Shown here piece by piece: positions 6,947-9,384 of a stretch of DNA of 9,384 nt. The notes beneath the pieces are model-generated. The model saw only the letters and a list, made by a program, of their open reading frames with translations. It had not been told where the DNA came from and ran no database searches. The stretch is from Saccharothrix sp. ST-888 (GTDB taxonomy: Bacteria; Actinomycetota; Actinomycetes; Streptomycetales; Streptomycetaceae). Location of the stretch: assembly GCF_000955975.1 (NCBI RefSeq), contig NZ_JYJF01000164.1:1-9384 (forward strand), read 5' to 3'. Position 1 is the stretch's first letter; each line of letters begins with the position of its first letter. The translations under genes were made by a program, and so were the position numbers.

Positions 6947-7132
6947 GCTGCCCCCGGGGCCACGGCAGCGCATGCTCCGAGGCCCGCCGGGGCCGATGCT
7001 CTCCGCTCGGCAGCGGTCCGGCCGCGGTCACCGGCCGCGGATCCGCCGTACGGGACATTCGGTGTCGTCCGGGCGACTATGGGAACAAGGCCGTCGCGGG
7101 CACCCCCGTCGGCCGGAGACGAGGTGGTTGCG
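6947..7132. promoter_or_regulatory. Divergent intergenic region with the two signalling-gene promoters
   Basis: These 186 bp separate the two divergent signalling genes and must carry both promoters if the starts are right. The only clearly A/T-richer island is ACTATGGGAACAA (7077-7089). It gives a -10-like GACTAT on the + strand and CATAGT on the - strand. I could not pair either with a convincing -35 box, so no promoter is called exactly. The region also holds a duplicated 10-mer (7018-7040). Control of both genes from one region would be expected if they act in the same pathway, but that is inference. Confidence 0.4.
7018..7040. repeat. Duplicated 10-mer CCGGCCGCGG in the divergent promoter region
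   Basis: CCGGCCGCGG occurs at 7018-7027 and 7031-7040, separated by TCA (13-bp period). Each copy contains the self-complementary CCGCGG, so the stretch can also fold back on itself. It lies about midway between the two divergent start codons and is a candidate regulator site. High local G+C makes chance repeats more likely, so support is moderate. Confidence 0.45.
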
Positions 7133-9268
7133 GTGAGCACGTCACAGCCCGCACTCTCCCGGCTCGGGTCCAGCGGGACGAAACCGGTCGCCGAGGGCGA
7201 CCTCGGTGCGCTGGCCCGGATCCTGCGGTCGGCGTCCGGCCGACTCGGCGCACACGTCGGCGGACTGTACCTGCTGGGGGGCGCCCCTCCCGTGCTCCAC
7301 CTGACGATGACGCTCGGGGCGGGGCGGCAGTTCACCCGGCCCTGGGAACGCGTCGGCCTGGCCGCACCGATCCCGGTGGCGGACGCGGCGCGTGACGGCC
7401 GCCTGGTGTGGGTGGGCGGTGCAGCGGAGCTGGCGCGGCGGTATCCGCGGGTCGCGGTGGCCATGCCCTACGCCTTCTGCCTCGCGGCGATCCCGCTCGC
7501 CACCCCGCAGCGCACGTACGGTGCGGTGTTCCTGCTCTGGCCCGCCGCCCACCCCCCCGAGCTGTCACCGCAGGAGCGCGACCGGCTCATCGAGCTCGCC
7601 CGCGGGCTGACCGGCGAACTGGAACGGGCCGAGCGCGCCGGGCAGCCCGCCCGACCGGGCCGCAAGCCCCTGGGGGTCAGCACCGAGCGGGCCAGCGCAC
7701 TGAGCGCCATGACGGCCCGGCTGCCCGAGGGGCTCTGCGCCATCGACCAGCGCGGTCTGCTGACCGTCGTCACCGAGACCGCGGCCGACCTGCTGGGGGA
7801 GCCCGCCGACCGGCTGATCGGCGCCCGGCCCTGGGTGGCGCTGCCCTGGCTCCGCGATCCCGTCTACGAGGACCGGTACCGGGCGGCGGTGATCAGCGGG
7901 CAGCCCACCTCGTTCGTGGCCCTGCGGCCCCCGGACCGATGGCTGTCCTTCCGGCTCTTTCCGGACGTCTCCGGACTCACCCTGCGCATCACCGACGCCG
8001 AGGTCGCCGAGCACGAACTGGAGGTTTTCCAAACGGCCACCAGTCCCGACATACCCACGCGGGCCGGGGTGCTGTACCACATCCTGCACCTGGCCGGTGC
8101 GTTGACCGAGGCGGTCAGCGTGCAGGACGTGGTGAGCATGATCTCCGACCAGATCGTGCCCGCCTTCGGGGGTCAGGCGGTCGCGGTGCTGCTGGCCGAG
8201 AGCGGCCGACTGCGGATCGTCGGCCACCGGGGCTACCCGCCGGGCCTGGTCGAGCAGTTCGACAGCACCCCGCTCACCGCCGCCACCCCGGGCGTCCAGG
8301 CGCTGACCAACCCGGTACCCGCCTTCTTCGAGACCCGCGCCGAACTGGAGCGGCTCTACCCGGGCCGGCGGGAGACCCAGGACGGCATGGCCGCCTGGGC
8401 CTACCTGCCGCTGGTGGTCTCGGGCCGACTGATCGGCACCTGCGTACTCGCGTTCGCCGAGGCGCACCGCTTCACCGTGGACGAACGCGCCGTGCTCACC
8501 GCCCTCGGCGGCCTGATCGCCCAGGCCCTGGACCGGGCCCGGCTGTACGACACCAAACTCAGCCTCGCGCAGGGGCTCCAGGAGAGCCTGCTGCCGCACG
8601 CGCTGCCCGTCGTCCCGGGCCTGGAGACCTCCGCGCGCTACCTCCCGTGCACGGACGGCATGGACATCGGCGGCGACTTCTACGACCTCATCCGCATCGA
8701 CGGCGACACCGCCGCCATCGTCATCGGCGACGTCGAGGGCCACAACGTCAACGCCGCCGCGCTGATGGGCCAGATCCGCACCGCCGTACACGCCTTCGCA
8801 ACGGCCGACGCCGATCCCAGCACCGTGCTGGGCCGCACCAACCGCCTGCTCTTCGAGCTGGGCACCACCCTGCTGGCCAGCTGCGCCTGCCTGCGGGTCG
8901 ACCTGTCGCAGCGGGTGGTCCGGCTGGCCAATGCCGGACACCCCCCGCCACTGCTGTGCACCGGCGGCCGGGTACAGGTGCTGAGAGAGCACAACGGCAT
9001 GGTGCTGAACGTGGAGCGCGCCGCCTGTTATCCCCTGACCCGGGTCGAGCTGCCGATCGGCAGCACGCTGGCCCTCTACACCGACGGCCTGGTCGAGGAT
9101 CCCGGAGCCGACCTCGACCACGTACTGGACGGCCTCGGCTCCACCTTCGCCCGCTGCGGCGGTGAGCCGCTGGAGCAGGTGGCCGATTCGCTCATCAGCC
9201 ACGCGGAGCGGTCCAGACACCGCACCGACGACATCGCGCTGCTGCTGGTCCGTTCCGTGCCCCGCTGA
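7133..9268 (+). CDS. GAF-PAS-GAF SpoIIE-family serine/threonine phosphatase
   Basis: This 711-residue cytoplasmic protein has no membrane segment. Residues 20-165 look like a GAF sensor and 190-295 like a PAS domain (GLCAIDQRGLLTVVTETAADLLG, 200-222, has the PAS start pattern; shown here only as a position guide). Residues 310-470 form a second GAF ending in a helix, LGGLIAQALDRARLYD, that leads into the phosphatase signalling helix LSLAQGLQESLLP (476-488). The PPM/SpoIIE domain (about 490-711) keeps the metal-site residues in GGDFYD (513-518), GDVEGHN (532-538), YTDG (649-652) and TDDIALL (698-704). No ATPase domain is present, unlike its divergent neighbour. The expected substrate is a phosphorylated STAS anti-sigma antagonist. 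The GTG start at 7133 is chosen because GAGG (7121-7124) sits 8 bases upstream; GTG 7124 with GGAG (7115-7118) is also possible. The frame stays open to 6806, but that part is antisense to the neighbour. A terminator follows. Confidence 0.88.
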   Translation: MSTSQPALSRLGSSGTKPVAEGDLGALARILRSASGRLGAHVGGLYLLGGAPPVLHLTMTLGAGRQFTRPWERVGLAAPIPVADAARDGRLVWVGGAAELARRYPRVAVAMPYAFCLAAIPLATPQRTYGAVFLLWPAAHPPELSPQERDRLIELARGLTGELERAERAGQPARPGRKPLGVSTERASALSAMTARLPEGLCAIDQRGLLTVVTETAADLLGEPADRLIGARPWVALPWLRDPVYEDRYRAAVISGQPTSFVALRPPDRWLSFRLFPDVSGLTLRITDAEVAEHELEVFQTATSPDIPTRAGVLYHILHLAGALTEAVSVQDVVSMISDQIVPAFGGQAVAVLLAESGRLRIVGHRGYPPGLVEQFDSTPLTAATPGVQALTNPVPAFFETRAELERLYPGRRETQDGMAAWAYLPLVVSGRLIGTCVLAFAEAHRFTVDERAVLTALGGLIAQALDRARLYDTKLSLAQGLQESLLPHALPVVPGLETSARYLPCTDGMDIGGDFYDLIRIDGDTAAIVIGDVEGHNVNAAALMGQIRTAVHAFATADADPSTVLGRTNRLLFELGTTLLASCACLRVDLSQRVVRLANAGHPPPLLCTGGRVQVLREHNGMVLNVERAACYPLTRVELPIGSTLALYTDGLVEDPGADLDHVLDGLGSTFARCGGEPLEQVADSLISHAERSRHRTDDIALLLVRSVPR

Positions 9269-9309
9269 ACCGGGAAGTCCTGGTGGGTTGGTGGGGTGTG
9301 GGTGTGGCG

Positions 9310-9343
9310 AAGGGGCCCGGTGCGTGTGCACGGGGCCCCTTTT
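9310..9343 (+). terminator. Strong intrinsic terminator after the GAF-PAS-GAF phosphatase gene
   Basis: AAGGGGCCC (9310-9318) pairs with GGGCCCCTT (9333-9341). After one G-G mismatch, GTGC (9320-9323) pairs with GCAC (9328-9331) around loop GTGT. The right side ends in TTTT (9340-9343). It begins 42 bp after the stop at 9268. This is the clearest terminator of the window. Confidence 0.88.
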
Positions 9344-9384
9344 CGCGTGGTGCGGTGGTGCTGTGTGTGGGGGTGGGTTGGTTT
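9344..9384. other. G/T-rich tail with no gene seen
   Basis: The last 41 bases are almost only G and T on the + strand, as is 9281-9307 before the terminator. No start codon with a ribosome binding site and no open frame of note is visible before the window ends. Confidence 0.6.

Noticed and set aside
6806..7132. Upstream extension of the GAF-PAS-GAF phosphatase frame to an ATG at 6806
   Set aside because: It would overlap the start of the divergent gene, reads as Ala/Arg/Pro-rich sequence without domain features and lacks a ribosome binding site. ATG 7079 in the same frame also lacks one.
7565..9331. 588-codon open frame on the - strand opposite the GAF-PAS-GAF phosphatase
   Set aside because: Same type of shadow; the + strand frame carries intact PPM motifs, and the - strand start would lie inside the terminator hairpin.
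1..9384. tRNA or rRNA genes, CRISPR arrays, insertion sequences and attachment sites
   Set aside because: I looked for cloverleaf elements, regularly spaced repeats, transposase motifs and terminal inverted repeats and saw none. The few short repeats present are listed separately.

Overview
The window is about 70 % or more G+C, with GTG starts, G/C-ending codons and long antisense open frames. It carries SpoIIE-type (PPM/PP2C) phosphatases. Together these point to an actinomycete chromosome of the Streptomyces/Kitasatospora kind; the genus is inferred from composition and gene families, not proven.

Layout. (1) Positions 1-56 hold the last codons of an upstream gene, followed by a small stem-loop. 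(2) Positions 57-247 are a leader with two adjacent 17-bp direct repeats and, next to the ribosome binding site, nested inverted repeats. (3) Positions 248-4098 hold a three-gene carbohydrate-type ABC importer on the + strand: a double-NBD ATPase of the RbsA/XylG/MglA type, an RbsC-type permease overlapping it by 4 bp, and a substrate-binding lipoprotein 72 bp further on. The substrate cannot be read from the sequence, and no catabolic gene lies inside the window. (4) A 22-bp convergent gap follows. (5) Positions 4121-6946 on the - strand hold one continuous gene for a very unusual protein. It joins a complete 12-helix APC-superfamily amino-acid-permease domain, a SpoIIE-type serine/threonine phosphatase and an RsbW/SpoIIAB-like histidine-kinase-type ATPase. 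(6) A 186-bp divergent intergenic region separates it from (7) a + strand GAF-PAS-GAF-SpoIIE phosphatase (7133-9268). This gene ends in a strong intrinsic terminator and a G/T-rich tail.

How the genes may work together. The ABC importer is a self-contained uptake unit, probably controlled through its leader. The two divergent genes belong to partner-switching signalling: SpoIIE phosphatases dephosphorylate STAS anti-sigma-factor antagonists, and RsbW-like ATPases phosphorylate them or bind sigma factors. The permease-phosphatase-kinase fusion is the most interesting item. By analogy with transporter-fused sensor kinases such as CbrA, it may be a receptor that couples binding or transport of an amino acid or amine to both arms of a partner switch in one polypeptide. 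No STAS antagonist or sigma factor is encoded in the window, so partners and output remain open.
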